Source: Struthidea cinerea
Taxonomy: Eukaryota; Chordata; Aves; Passeriformes; Corcoracidae
Direction: 5' to 3'
Assembly: GCA_013397865.1 (NCBI GenBank)
Contig: VZTI01005562.1
Location: 1-64,000 of the forward strand
Length of the DNA: 64,000 nucleotides
The notes under the pieces were generated by a model, which made no database searches, was not told the DNA's origin, and worked only from the letters and a program-made list of their open reading frames with translations. A program made the position numbers and the translations under genes. Below, piece after piece: positions 40,201 to 50,784 of the stretch; within the stretch, counting starts at the first letter, position 1; the number at the start of each line of letters is the position of its first letter.

Positions 40201-43200
40201 ATTGGGCAGCTTCAGGAGCACAACCTGCGTCTCCAGAAACAAGTGTGCTGCTTACAGAAAGAGCAGAAGATGAGTCAGATAAAAGAGGTAAGCAGACACC
40301 ATAGCATCTTCCATTGAGTAATAGAGTAGTGTATCTTGAGTAATAAACTCAAGGCCCAAACAGAAAGTTCTGTGTGAGGGAAGATGCCCATTTACCACAT
40401 CCAACACCCATCTGGTATGGGTACTCCGGTCTTCAGGGAGGCCTCACCCACCACAATGGGCTTAGTTTCCTGAGGCTGGGCTTGAGTTTCTGTTCTTATT
40501 CCATTTTGTTTCCCAGATGTGCTTGCTTCTGTTGAGTTAAAAAGCACCCCTCTCACCTCACGCAATGGCCTGCTCTAAGTCAGTAACTTTTACTTCTCTA
40601 CAGCTGTAAACTTCCCAAGAACACATCTCTCCTCAATGCTGTCAAAACAAAATCCACAGAGCTCCTTAGCAATTGTATTTTGAATTATAAGATCTTTCAT
40701 TTCCTTCTGGTTTCAAACTGTCAAAATCCCAGAACTGATCACAAAACAGACACAAGAGGTAAGAGAAGCAGCAATACCATGACCCAGCTCCTTGCTTTTT
40801 TTCCCTTTCTGTGCTCCTGAGCTGCCAGATGAAGAATCTCTGACAAGAAACATTTCAGTGCTTCCATTTGTCATTTTTATCTGCCAGAGCTAGCTGGAAA
40901 ATTTGACTGAAATTTGCAAATAATTTCAGGGTCTTCCTAGCATTTCTGTCAGCATTTTTTAGCCCCTGTATATTTTGTTAAGCTCTACCCCACCTCTTCT
41001 TCAGTAATTACACCAGATTTCTATCTTTTTTCCTCCCCTGCTTTTTGTTTATTTTATCACTCCCCAAAGGAACAGAAAGGGTTTGTCACACTCAGCTATT
41101 TCTTCCCAGACGTGCTGTGGCGACTCTTTTATTCTCCCGATAGCATCATTGTTCCCCTGGTGCTGCTCTCCCACCTGCTGGGACTGGATCTGCAGTAGGT
41201 GACTGACTCCTCCTTAGAGCAAAAGCCAAGTTCTGAGTCAGGTTGCAAAGCAGAGTAGCTTGTCATTTCCATGTACCCATCTCTCACACTCAGAGGAATG
41301 CAGCCTCCTACATAGAGCCTGGGAATTGTTAACACATTTCCTGAAGCTTTACAACTGTGAGTCATTGCTTGAAGTAACTCTTCCAAGCTGCAAACTCATC
41401 TGGTGTACATGCCCCTTCCCCAGCTCTCACTGAAATGAAAGGCACTGTGCTTTCATTTAAATATTTGAAACTTTGATCTTTTTGGTATTTCTGAAGATCT
41501 CTCAGCGGTGTCTTCTCAGATGCATTTGTCTCATACTGTTCAGTGGGGCATTGGATCCTCAGATGTGACATTCAGCACTTGCAGTGTAGTCTACAAAACT
41601 GGGCGCTCTCAGGAATCCTGTGGTGCCTACATCTCCTATATGTGAGCCATACAGGAGATGGTTCATCACCATTTTTTTCTTCAGTCACAGCCCCTCTGAA
41701 CAGAAGAGGAATGCTGCTACCCCATTTGCCATGAAACGTGAAGATTGCCATCCACAATTTGGAGGGTGCCCAAAGGCTCCTTTACAAACCACCACCATAG
41801 ACTATGAGCATGGAACAGTTTCCATGTTCCAGACGTGGCTAGGGAAGATACAACCCCCAAAACAGAGATGGCTTAGCATGGTGTTAAGAGCTGGTCATGA
41901 GGGTTGTACATAACCAATGCTCCCGATGCTGTTCTTGAGAGGTGCGCAGACATCACCACTGAAATGATAGCTTTGATCCTGGGACAAAAAGGGAACACTG
42001 CTGCTCCACATCCTTTGCTTTACAAGGAAATCTATAGTACCATGGGCCAAAACCAGCATCTTTTATCAGATTTGCAAAGCATCTCCCAAAGGTATAGGTA
42101 ATGCAAAGTGCCACACTGCTGTGACAACGTATTCAGATGAGAAGTGACATTGAAACTCTCAACTGCTTGGGGGTCTCCAGAGGCGCTAAACTGGTGTTGG
42201 CCTGTCCTGGTTCCAATACCAATGAACAGTCTGGTTCCCTTTCTGCTTCAGCTGGATAAAACTCTCCTTCCTTCCTGCCCTACTAAACTCTTCTGCAACA
42301 TGGTTGTGCAAGGTAGAAAATCTACCCTTCCTCACCCCACCAGCAACAGCAGAAGTACACTGGCTGACGTACCACATACAGTCAATCTGGCTGGTAACAC
42401 ACAAGAAAATGATGGCATCCCATCAATAAAAATACAAAATATCGTTGTCTGTGCATGCTCCAAAACAAATAACATCTTAAAATATGAGTCATTGTTATAT
42501 CTGATCTGTTTATTTACACTGATGCCTTAGCTGAGAAGCTCTCTGTTTAGAAATTTGTACTCAATTCCTTCTGGGAAACAAACTGAAAAGATGCTGAGTA
42601 TCGGGCGATATAAGTTAAATGCTAATGAAGCCATGAAAACTCTGTATTCCTAACTACAGACTGTTCAGCCTTTTAGAGAATTAAATAATTTGTCCGGGTT
42701 CTGCTGGGCCCCAAGACAAGGATGGACGTCCCTGGGCTGGAATGTTTACAATTTCTCTGTCCTATTGCACCACCCATTACCTTGCCTGTTGCAGCCTGAG
42801 AGCCTGCATACTTTCTTTTTGTCTGGTGTAGGAGTACCTTCTGCAACATTGCTCCTGTGGAGCTGCCAGCATCTTCCTTAACCCATATCAAGACATGAAA
42901 ACAAATTTTGCTGGGAGGAGCAGACCTCACAGCCTCTTGGTTCAGACTGGAAACCCTTCTGATCTTTCCATCATCCCAGAAATAGGAGCAAACACCGAGA
43001 AGCTGAGCAGCTGCAACGGTGAGTTCAAATACTTCTAACCTGCCCTCCTGTTTGCCACCTCTTGGTCAAACAAGCTGACCAGCCACTTTCTTTTCCCCAG
43101 GAAAGACAACTGGGAACAGAGCAAGGTTTTAGAACTAAACCCTAGCTGAAATCCAAGAGAAGTAATTTAAAATGCTCTGTCTCTACCTAGGATTTTAACA

Positions 43201-46200
43201 CTGGCTGCTTCATGTGTGTGTCGGGGTTTTTGCTTTGCAGCTGTGTCTGTAAAGATTAGGACAAATGCATTATATAATAAGTCTTTTGGAAATTTAGCAT
43301 GCCTGAATGGGACCATTAGTGGAGCCCCCCTTCCCCAGGCAAGATAGGATTTGATCTAAGATGGAAAGTCTTATGCCTGTTATTAGTCTTCTACGCTCTC
43401 AAGTAGGCACAGAACACATTCCTGGAGGATGACTTATTCTATAGACCAAGTGGAAATAAGCCCCAGCTGCAAAGCTTGGATCCAGAGACCATCTTTTCCA
43501 GAAGGCTGAGAAACACTGGGCTCAGCCTGCTGATGATAAAGCCAGATGACAAGTCTGGATCCAATGTTAGATGTGGACCAGCTCACAAAATGAGACTGAT
43601 TGGTTTATTTCAAACCTTGGACTTTAGCCTGTTCCTAATACCTGGTGAAACACAGAACAACTTCCTAGCAGGATTGAGTCAGAGCCTTTGGGATCACATA
43701 GGGTCTTAACCCATCTTTAAAACCTTAGGGTTCTCATCCCATCTGAAGTCATAACTTGCTGACAGCACTGCCCAGAGGCCATCCTAGCAGGACACTGCTA
43801 AGAAATAAGTCCTTGCATTTTATTGCAGGAAGTGAGAGATACCCGGAATCAGGAAAGAGCCAGCCAATGGTAGGGCTCAGGAAGTCATCAAACAATAGGA
43901 ACAACAAGGAGAATGAGTTCAGAGAAGTTGGGAGTATGGCTGAGGGACAGGCTTTTCTGTCAAAGGACCCTGCAGTAAAAAAGGTGAGTGATAAACTTGG
44001 AGGCAGACTCTGAGTGGGACCCGTGGGAGAAGCAGAGAGAAGTTCTGCTCAGGCAGATCAGAGTGAGGTGCCAGGAGAGCAAGCCAACCCTGTCTGCTGC
44101 TGAGCGGAGCTGGGCCAGCGAGGGTCAGGGGGGGTCTGTGTCTCTCTGCTCCCAACCTTAAATGAAGAAGGACTATGTCTTTATGCCAAGAAAGGCACAA
44201 ATGGATCACTGGTGCAGGGGAGAGGAGCACTGCAGATAGCAGCATGGGGTTTAGTCCTCACCAACTCCAAATAACTCATTGTGTGGACTCTGTCATAAGT
44301 ATCTCCACTACTGATACTAGTGAGATTAAACCAAGAATTCATTCCTGCTTACAAAAATTTTAGTGGATCAATCCTTAGCTGGCCACACCTAATTACCAGA
44401 CTGGCAGCATATCAATGTAATTAGCTCCAGTCCTCAAATCACGTTCCAGGGAATGCGTTTCAGCAAATCTGTGTCACTGAAGTCCAAGGGAGCAAGGATG
44501 AATGCTTTCCTCTCCCTTTCTTTCCCATTGTTTGTGTCTGCCTCAGCACTTTCATGTTCCGGTGGGGATCAGAAGTGCTGAAATGCCAGAGCAGAGACTC
44601 TAATCAGAGTATTCTCAGCCCAACAGGAAAGAGGAAGGAGTAGGTCTCTCATGGGAAAGACTCACTTCTCTTTGAAATTCTGAAAGAATTTCACTTCTCA
44701 TGAAATTTCCACCCCAAAGTTGCAAATGGGTCAGAAACACTTCAATGAACTTCAGAACCCAAATTAAGGCTGAGTCCTGAAAGGTGCTCCGTGCTCTGCC
44801 TTGTGTCCGGCCAGCTTCCGGAGTATTTTAAGCATATGGGAAGTTCTGATGACTTCACAGGACTGTAGAACCAAGATTCATGCTCTTTAAACTGAATCCC
44901 CATCCTTTCTTGTTACATCCCACCTTAGTATTGTCACTTACTATTGGATTTTGTACCCTGAACATGAAATGCTCCATTTATTCCTACGGTGCAGGTACTG
45001 TATGGGAATTCTATCTATTACACTCATTCCCAGGCTACTAGGTACGATAGCATGAACTGGCAGTTTAAATACAAAAGAGAGGCGAGAGGTGGAAGGAGAA
45101 AGAAGGGATTATCACATGTGTGAGGGGACTGAGTCTAAAGAGATAAAGGACTCGACCAAGGCTATGGGTACATTCCAGGGCAGAGCTGAGAACAAAGCCT
45201 AGTCTGTTGCAAACTCTGGGAGATGTTCTCTCTGTCTTGTTATTTATCAATGTAATTGTTTTTTGTTTTCAGGCTCTGGACGTCAGCAAGAACATCTCGG
45301 TATGTACTGCCTTTGCAGAATATATTTAACTTGTGTCTACATTATCACAGAGTAAGCCCGTGTAGTGCACAGCATTGTGTGCACGAAAGAGGTTTGCTCA
45401 CCCCCGAAGTTTACTCTCATAGAGGACAGGAGCATCAGCTGCTCAGGCTGTCTGCGGTATCAGCACTGCTTGCTTGTCTGAGACAACGCCAGCACAACGA
45501 GGGACTAACTGCTGAGGCCTTAAAACCCCTGCACAGCACACATTAATCCTAGCTGTAAACACAGAGGTTTGCTATTTCCATGAGTTAACAGTCTGCTTAC
45601 AGGCAATTAACTCAATAGCACTGAATCAGGTGTTGCGGTTCTCGGCTGAGCCATGACCTCAGCTGAAGTTCTGAACTGAAAACTTTGCAGATATCCCCAA
45701 GAACTATTGCAGTAGGCATTGCTGGGGCTGGTAAGTGTGGCTTGGCAGCTGCCAGCTTGCGCTCTCAGGGTGGCCACAACTCCCGTAGTAATGGCTCTGC
45801 TGGTGGCACACCAGCACCAGCACACAGTGAGAAGGAGCCTCGGGACAGGGCAGAACAATGTCAGGAACGTGATAATGGTTTGAGAACTTCACTGAAATGG
45901 GAATAATTTCTCTCCATTATGCTAGTTCTGGGACATGATAATTTTTGTTCTGTTCCCCAGGTTTTCCAGTCATCATTTTAGGAAATTTAAAACAATATAG
46001 GAAAAAATCCCATTAAATTTTTTAATTCACAGCTTCATTTAGTTCACGGGTCCAGATAGCCCGTCCTGGAGAGAACAAACATTAGAGATGGCCTCCTGAG
46101 ACTCCCTGACCTCCTGATAATCTCTATTAGCATTTCAAATGTAAGGGCCCAATAGCTGTGGCTTGCGGACGTGACAGGGAAACAAAGACTTGATCTCTTC

Positions 46201-49200
46201 TAATTCATGGTCCACAAAAGTTACCACCTTAAAAAAGGCTGATACCAATGCACCTGGCCTAACAGAAAGGATAAGAGAGTCAAAGTGCTTTTTTGGGCTT
46301 TGTTGTGAAGGCCTCCCGCGTGCATGTGAGTAGGTAGGAAACCAAACTGATTTTCTCCTTTAGTACAGCATAACAATAGGGTAAAACGTGCCCTTAGGCG
46401 GCTACTCAGCATTCACCAGTGAGGTGCCCTCACTCTCTGAAATCCTAAGTCAGAAAGAACAGCAGTCCTAGGCAGAGAAATGTCACCAAACAAAATACCA
46501 AAAAAAAGATAGTATTAACTCACAGTTCATCAATCCTGTCTCCTTGTGTCCTATACAGGTACAGGCTGGCCACTGGGCATCATTGCACAGTGTTAAAAAT
46601 TCTTTTGTGGGCCCTGACCCCTATCTGTCTGAAATAAAGGAACTTCCTGCTTCCCACCACCCTGGAGTACCCCAAAGTATCATATGTCGGCCAGATGAAG
46701 TCTGCCAGCAACTTGCCTCTGGTCCTTTAAGCTGTGGTTTCCTTTTGCTCCCTAGGGTGAGAGCCATGCTTGGAGGAGAATGAGAGATCTTATGAGGAAG
46801 ACACGGTTGACAAACCAGAACAAGCTGGGGCTGTCCTCTGCTGCTCTGAAGAGGTCCTGCCCACAGTTGTATAGGTGAGACAACACTGTGGGAGATTTTC
46901 ACTTAGTGTTGCGAGGAGGTCTCCTGGAGAAGACCACTCCTTACCTTATTTCCATTGCATATGCTGGCCCTGGCTAGCAGTAGCATTTGCTTCCTTAGTA
47001 CCCAGATGCTCTAGGATCCCAACTGGATGTTACCTGTGTGAGAATCATGGAAACATCAGGGTCCCTAGAATAAGGCGCTTCTCCCCAGCAGGGCAAGGGG
47101 ATGATGACAATTAGCCAGACCCATTCTATAGTCTAATTATTTGTCTTTCTGCTCCCTCCTAAGCATTGCAGTCAGGATTAATGCTCTCCTTTGTCTGCTT
47201 CCCCATATTTCATCCAGTGGGACAGTAACCATACTGGACATGATGTGTGTTGGGATGGGACAGTCAGAATCAGCTGGACAGTTTTTGTCAGAGGAAGAAG
47301 AGATGAAGTTTGCTGAATGTGTGCTTATGGGTGGGACCTGTTTATTGCTGTAGATGAATATTTGGGTCAAACATGAAGTCTTATTTCTGTTAAGTGATCC
47401 ATGCTGCTCCCTTGGGCAAGTCTGTCTACCAGGCTGGTTATAGCCTTGCCTCTGAGCTAAACTGTGTTGTGCACATCTGTCTGACAGTGCTGCCAGCTAC
47501 CCCTTGCACAGATATTCCCTGTGCACTTGCCAAGTCCTCCCAGCTAATCTGGTGAATTTGGGGTGTTTGTGTATGTAATCAGGTAACAGGAAGAGCCTGG
47601 GTATCTTAGTCACCAAAGCTGAGGCATTAGATGGAGCTGTGCACCTCCCTGGATGTTTTTTCAGCTGAGGTCTCAGTAACCTTGAGCGGAACAGCTCAAA
47701 TGTGCTTAAGCCCTCCTCCGGTTTTAGAGGGGGTGATGGTGGGGAAACAACAGTTGTTTAAGCAGTCAGGAATGTCCTATTGTTCCCCTTAAGACAGCCT
47801 GTACCCACCTTACAAAATGCATAAGGGAACTGTGAATCTTGTAATTACAGCTGGAAAAAAACCTGTCTGTAATACATGGAGTGATTTTTCCAGCTGGGAA
47901 AAGTTTGGTTGGGGCCCAAGCATACGTAACAGGAGAGCTTCCTCCTATTGTTTGGGAAACTGAAAGAAACACAAAGCAGAGAGAGATCAAACAGTTCCAT
48001 CTAAAATAGATGGTGAAACAGCTGGGGAAAAAATACAAACTCCTGTGAACCTTCCTGCTAAACCTGAATAGAACCAGCACTTTTATTTGGGTTTCAGAGA
48101 AGTTCTGCCTCTGTAACCTTCTGCTTGCCCCATCTCTGCAGCACAGAGGACAACAACACCAGCACTCCCTGCATGAGAATTGAAGGCTAGGTCCTCAGCT
48201 GCTTAAGTTAATGTGTTTCCAGTGAAGGGTCAGCCCAATCGCTCCTAGCAGAAATTCTAACTCCCTAGAAATCAGTCTCCTAGAATGGACAACTGTCATG
48301 GAAATGCTGTATAATGAGATGCCAAACGGACAATTTTTTACCTGGCTGTATCCGGGCATCTTCAGAGCTCTTGTACATGGATTTTTGTGTGCTGTTTTCT
48401 GTAGCTGATGAATGGCCTTTTCTTCTACTAACTTCCTTCTCCTGAACATCTACATAAAACCCTTGACTCTACTCATGCACCTTATCTCCCTCCTTTTCTC
48501 CTGCATTCTAGCTCTTATTCCCCAGCCCTATATGTATTTGATTTTGCTCTTTTTACCCCAAACCCAGCAATAGCAGTGTACCAACCCTGTCCTTTTCCCC
48601 AGCACCTGGAAAACTTGGGCACCTTGTTCATATGGCAGTTTGGATATGCAGTTATCACAGGAGCCCTCAGGCTCCAATGAAGTAAAAAGTTAGGCTTGGT
48701 GGATCAATGACGGACCAGCAAATGCTGCTGGACAGTAACACAGACCCTTCCTGCAGCAGTACCAGAATGGTAAAACAATAAAGTCTCAGTCATCTGCAGC
48801 TCTTGGCAAAGCAAACCTTGAAGCCCTGCTACTCTCAGCTTTTAAAGCCACTGTCTTTGTTATAATTTATGAAACATGTTTGTCCTGGCTCCTGGTCCTG
48901 TTTGTACATGCAGACATATGGAGTTGGCTGGCTTTTGCTTACCCAGGCTTTCTTGGGCTCCAGGTCTTGCACTGGAACAGGCTGGAGCCTGGTGCCCTGT
49001 ATTAACATACAGCTCTGAAGGAAGCAGAGATTTGTTGCTTTTGACACCCAGTCCCACTTGAGTCATTTGGGCAATTAGGGAAAGTCTCTTTGTTTTTGTA
49101 ACTAGGTCAAAGCAAATCCCCTTTCATGCTCCCACTCTGTGTATGATGAATGATCTGCTCCAGGGTGGTTGTTTTGTTTTTCTTTTCTGACTTTTTTTTT

Positions 49201-50784
49201 TTTTTTAACATCCACAAAAGAATTCTCATAGCAGAGAGAACTTGGTTCTTCTAGCAGGAGAGAGGGGAGGCCTGCCAAGGTAAACAGACTGGCACAAGAC
49301 TCAGTAGTTTGTCATACATTGTTCTAAACAGGCTCAGGTTTTCATTTCATTTTCTTTTTCCTGCTAATAAATTTGCTCCTGCAAAGCAACATCTATTCTG
49401 TGCAAAGGTCCAGAACAGACTGATGACTGACTTCATTATGGTGTTATGAACTTAGGCAGCACATGGTCCTCCCCTTCCCAGGGCAGGATCTAATGTAGGA
49501 AGCTTTGGGCAATCCCCTCCTGACATTCCTGTGCAGGTATACCCAGCTGGGTATCTATGGGAGCTGCAGCTTTAATGCAGATGCACAGGCATGAACTAAC
49601 CTCAAATACAGTATTTTTCATGATAAAGACGATAGTTTCAGTTTGAAGCCACCAAAAGCTTGCTGCTGTATGACACCTACTTTGTGGTTAGGGTGAGCTA
49701 GGAAGGACAGTGCAGTTCTAACATTACAAAACCCCATCTTCAATATTGTATAGTAAAGACTGAGAAAGGCCCGAGAACCTCAGACCCAGGTCTGAATGCT
49801 GCTCTTCACATGGAAAATTAATACTAAGGTATTCTCAACACTGTGCTCAGGGTTGAGAAACCACCAAACAATTAAAGAACATCAAGGCAGAAGTTTGACC
49901 ACTCCATTTTAAAAGAACTAAGAGCAGAACGAAACATAAAGTACAACATTTAGAAAAAAAAACCCGAAAACAGTAGTTTGCAAAATAATGAGTCTGCACC
50001 ACATTAGTCAGGACTTTGAATAGAAAATTTTTCAAATCAAAGATTTGAAGTAAATAGCTATTAGCTATTTATTTTCTGTAAATATCTTTCAAATATTGCT
50101 TAAAAAAACCCCCAAAACAAACTACAGCTTTTCTTTCTTAAACAGAACCTATTTCAAAGATGCGTTTAGAAAATATTTCAAAAGGTTTGTTATGTCTCTC
50201 ATAAGTCCCGGAGGCCTGAGCTAAGTAATTTCAACCAAACAGGATGTATTATACTCATTTCAATCATATGTAATAAATAACAAACAAAAACTTAAGCTGG
50301 AGACAGTCTACAGCAGCCAGCTTAGTGTTGCTCTTCAAAACACTTCATTTCCTACTTATTATTTTAGGCCAGAAATTTTAAGCTCCCTGTGACATTCAAA
50401 CACGAGTCCATCCCCCAGCTTCCAGCTAGGCAGAAAATACTGGTTGCTCTGAACAAAATTTTGTTTGTGTCCATCCATTACAGTGTGGCTCCATGCCAAG
50501 TGCTGCATCTTGTGGCTCTTTTTGGATGCTGCCACAAATATTTGGACAGCATCTGTTATGGAATTTCAGACTGGAGAGGGGGAAGTGGCATTGGGTATAG
50601 ATACACATGCACATCATATTAATGTTAAAAACACAGCCATGCATTCTGGCCACTGTCAATTTCAGACGTATTTTTCCATTTGTTAAGGCCAGATATCATA
50701 TCTTCAGAGCTGAGGAAAACTGAGAGGAACTCCATGATTGTTCTGGGACAAAATACAAAGAATGAAAACGTGTGGCCTTTCTGA
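22193..50784 (+). CDS. C8orf58-like uncharacterised protein, eight coding exons, 546 residues
   Basis: Exons: 22193-22235, 31940-32790, 40126-40287, 42832-43018, 43829-43983, 45273-45299, 46756-46874, 50688-50784. All junctions keep phase and all introns are GT-AG. Residues 16-298 are Ser/Pro/acidic-rich and probably disordered, with two DSGV motifs (118-121 and 150-153). Residues 317-341 form a leucine zipper. Residues 353-466 include an HCSCGA cysteine cluster and a polar Asn/Lys stretch. Residues 476-546 are basic, with an RMRDLMRK block and a KRSCPQLYRPD motif. From memory, human C8orf58 (about 365 residues) shares an SRDSGVE motif and a GL-YLEH-C zipper start, so I place it in that family (DUF4657, as I recall). 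Function is unknown; orthology versus paralogy is not settled. The gene ends tail to tail with ZP4. Confidence 0.8.
22352..22370 (+). CDS. C8orf58-like gene, alternative first coding exon (1b)
   Basis: ATG in a strong context (A at -3, G at +4), six codons (MGLFRL) plus one base, then donor GTAAGC. It also ends in phase 1, so it splices to the same exon 2 in frame and gives MGLFRLGKKSPP. This would shorten the protein to 538 residues. It may be the true start, an alternative start, or chance. Confidence 0.4.
22371..31939 (+). other. Intron 1 of the C8orf58-like gene
   Basis: About 9.6 kb. It contains no exon I can support. A moderately CpG-rich patch lies at about 26,225-26,410, a 13-T run at 28,955-28,967 and a 16-bp perfect palindrome at 23,085-23,100. 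The open frames here lack splice-consistent conserved content. Confidence 0.7.
31940..32790 (+). CDS. C8orf58-like gene, coding exon 2 (large exon)
   Basis: An 851-bp exon between acceptor TTGAACAG and donor GTGAGA. It encodes residues 16-298. The reading frame continues only 15 bases past the donor before a stop. It holds a six-alanine run (residues 74-79), clusters of Ser, Pro, Asp and Glu, and the DSGVELPS and DSGVLS motifs. It ends with SDSLDEYMDECCRLSE. Confidence 0.9.
32344..32361 (+). other. Candidate beta-TrCP phosphodegron DSGVLS
   Basis: Residues 150-155 read D-S-G-V-L-S. This fits the established beta-TrCP consensus D-S-G-hydrophobic-X-S exactly, as in beta-catenin and I-kappa-B. 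It sits in a serine-rich, probably disordered stretch with more serines just after it. Phosphorylation and use as a degron are inferred, not shown. Confidence 0.5.
32791..40125 (+). other. Intron 2 of the C8orf58-like gene
   Basis: About 7.3 kb, holding the AT-rich microsatellite at 33,466-33,575 and otherwise no exon or RNA gene I recognise. A stretch near 37,810-37,900 vaguely resembles an antisense CR1 remnant but is too diverged to call. Confidence 0.7.
33466..33575. repeat. Compound AT microsatellite
   Basis: Four simple motifs run in series: AATAAATAAT repeats (about 33,467-33,494), three TTAACT-like units (33,496-33,512), seven to eight TAATAT hexamers (33,514-33,560) and an AAT tail. 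It lies inside intron 2. On the minus strand it creates an artificial Ile-Asn repeat open frame, which should not be taken as a gene. Confidence 0.95.
40126..40287 (+). CDS. C8orf58-like gene, coding exon 3 (leucine zipper)
   Basis: 54 codons, phase 0 at both ends, acceptor CATTGCAG and donor GTAAGC. It encodes residues 299-352. Residues 317, 324, 331 and 338 (I, I, N, V) and 320, 327, 334 and 341 (all L) fall at heptad a and d positions. This is the segment most similar to human C8orf58 as I remember it (GL-YLEH-C). Confidence 0.92.
42832..43018 (+). CDS. C8orf58-like gene, coding exon 4
   Basis: Starts after acceptor GGTGTAG in phase 0 and ends in phase 1 before GTGAGT. It encodes residues 353-414. 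It includes a YLLQHCSCGAAS cysteine cluster directly after the zipper, then a polar segment. Confidence 0.88.
43829..43983 (+). CDS. C8orf58-like gene, coding exon 5
   Basis: Acceptor TTATTGCAG, donor GTGAGT. It enters with two bases completing a glycine codon and ends in phase 0. It encodes residues 416-466, a polar Ser/Asn/Lys/Glu-rich linker with the run KSSNNRNNKENE. Confidence 0.85.
45273..45299 (+). CDS. C8orf58-like gene, 27-nt microexon 6
   Basis: Nine codons (ALDVSKNIS) between acceptor TTTTCAG and donor GTATGT, phase 0 on both sides. Its size is a multiple of three, so inclusion or skipping keeps the frame. The position just before the basic block fits the equivalent stretch of human C8orf58 as I recall it. 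Confidence 0.7.
46756..46874 (+). CDS. C8orf58-like gene, coding exon 7 (basic block)
   Basis: Acceptor CTCCCTAG, donor GTGAGA. It starts in phase 0 and ends in phase 2. It encodes residues 476-514, rich in Arg and Lys, including WRRMRDLMRK and LKRSCPQLY. The basic character suggests a nucleic-acid, membrane or protein-docking surface, which is inference only. Confidence 0.88.
50688..50784 (+). CDS. C8orf58-like gene, terminal coding exon 8
   Basis: Acceptor CCATTTGTTAAG preceded by a pyrimidine tract. One base completes the split arginine codon, then 31 codons and TGA at 50782-50784. The product continues KRSCPQLY-RPDIISSELRKT and ends in VWPF. I preferred this over acceptors at 48142 and 51324, which also keep phase, because of its continuity and its RKT-(x)-S-(x)-V resemblance to the C-terminus of the human family member. 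Confidence 0.7.

Noticed and set aside
44662..44708. Imperfect tandem of TCACTTCTC(A/T)TGAAATT-like units
   Set aside because: Only two short imperfect copies, within chance expectation for intron-size DNA.
45691..45730. Possible 40-nt exon between exons 6 and 7
   Set aside because: Good splice sites, but it ends in phase 1 and exon 7 would then meet a stop at once.
46556..46755. Possible exon directly upstream of exon 7
   Set aside because: An open frame follows an acceptor at 46,557, but no good donor exists before exon 7, and exon 6 joins exon 7 cleanly without it.
48142..48190. Alternative terminal exon of the C8orf58-like gene (16 codons)
   Set aside because: Excellent pyrimidine tract and matching phase, but a very short unrelated tail. 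Kept only as a possible minor isoform.
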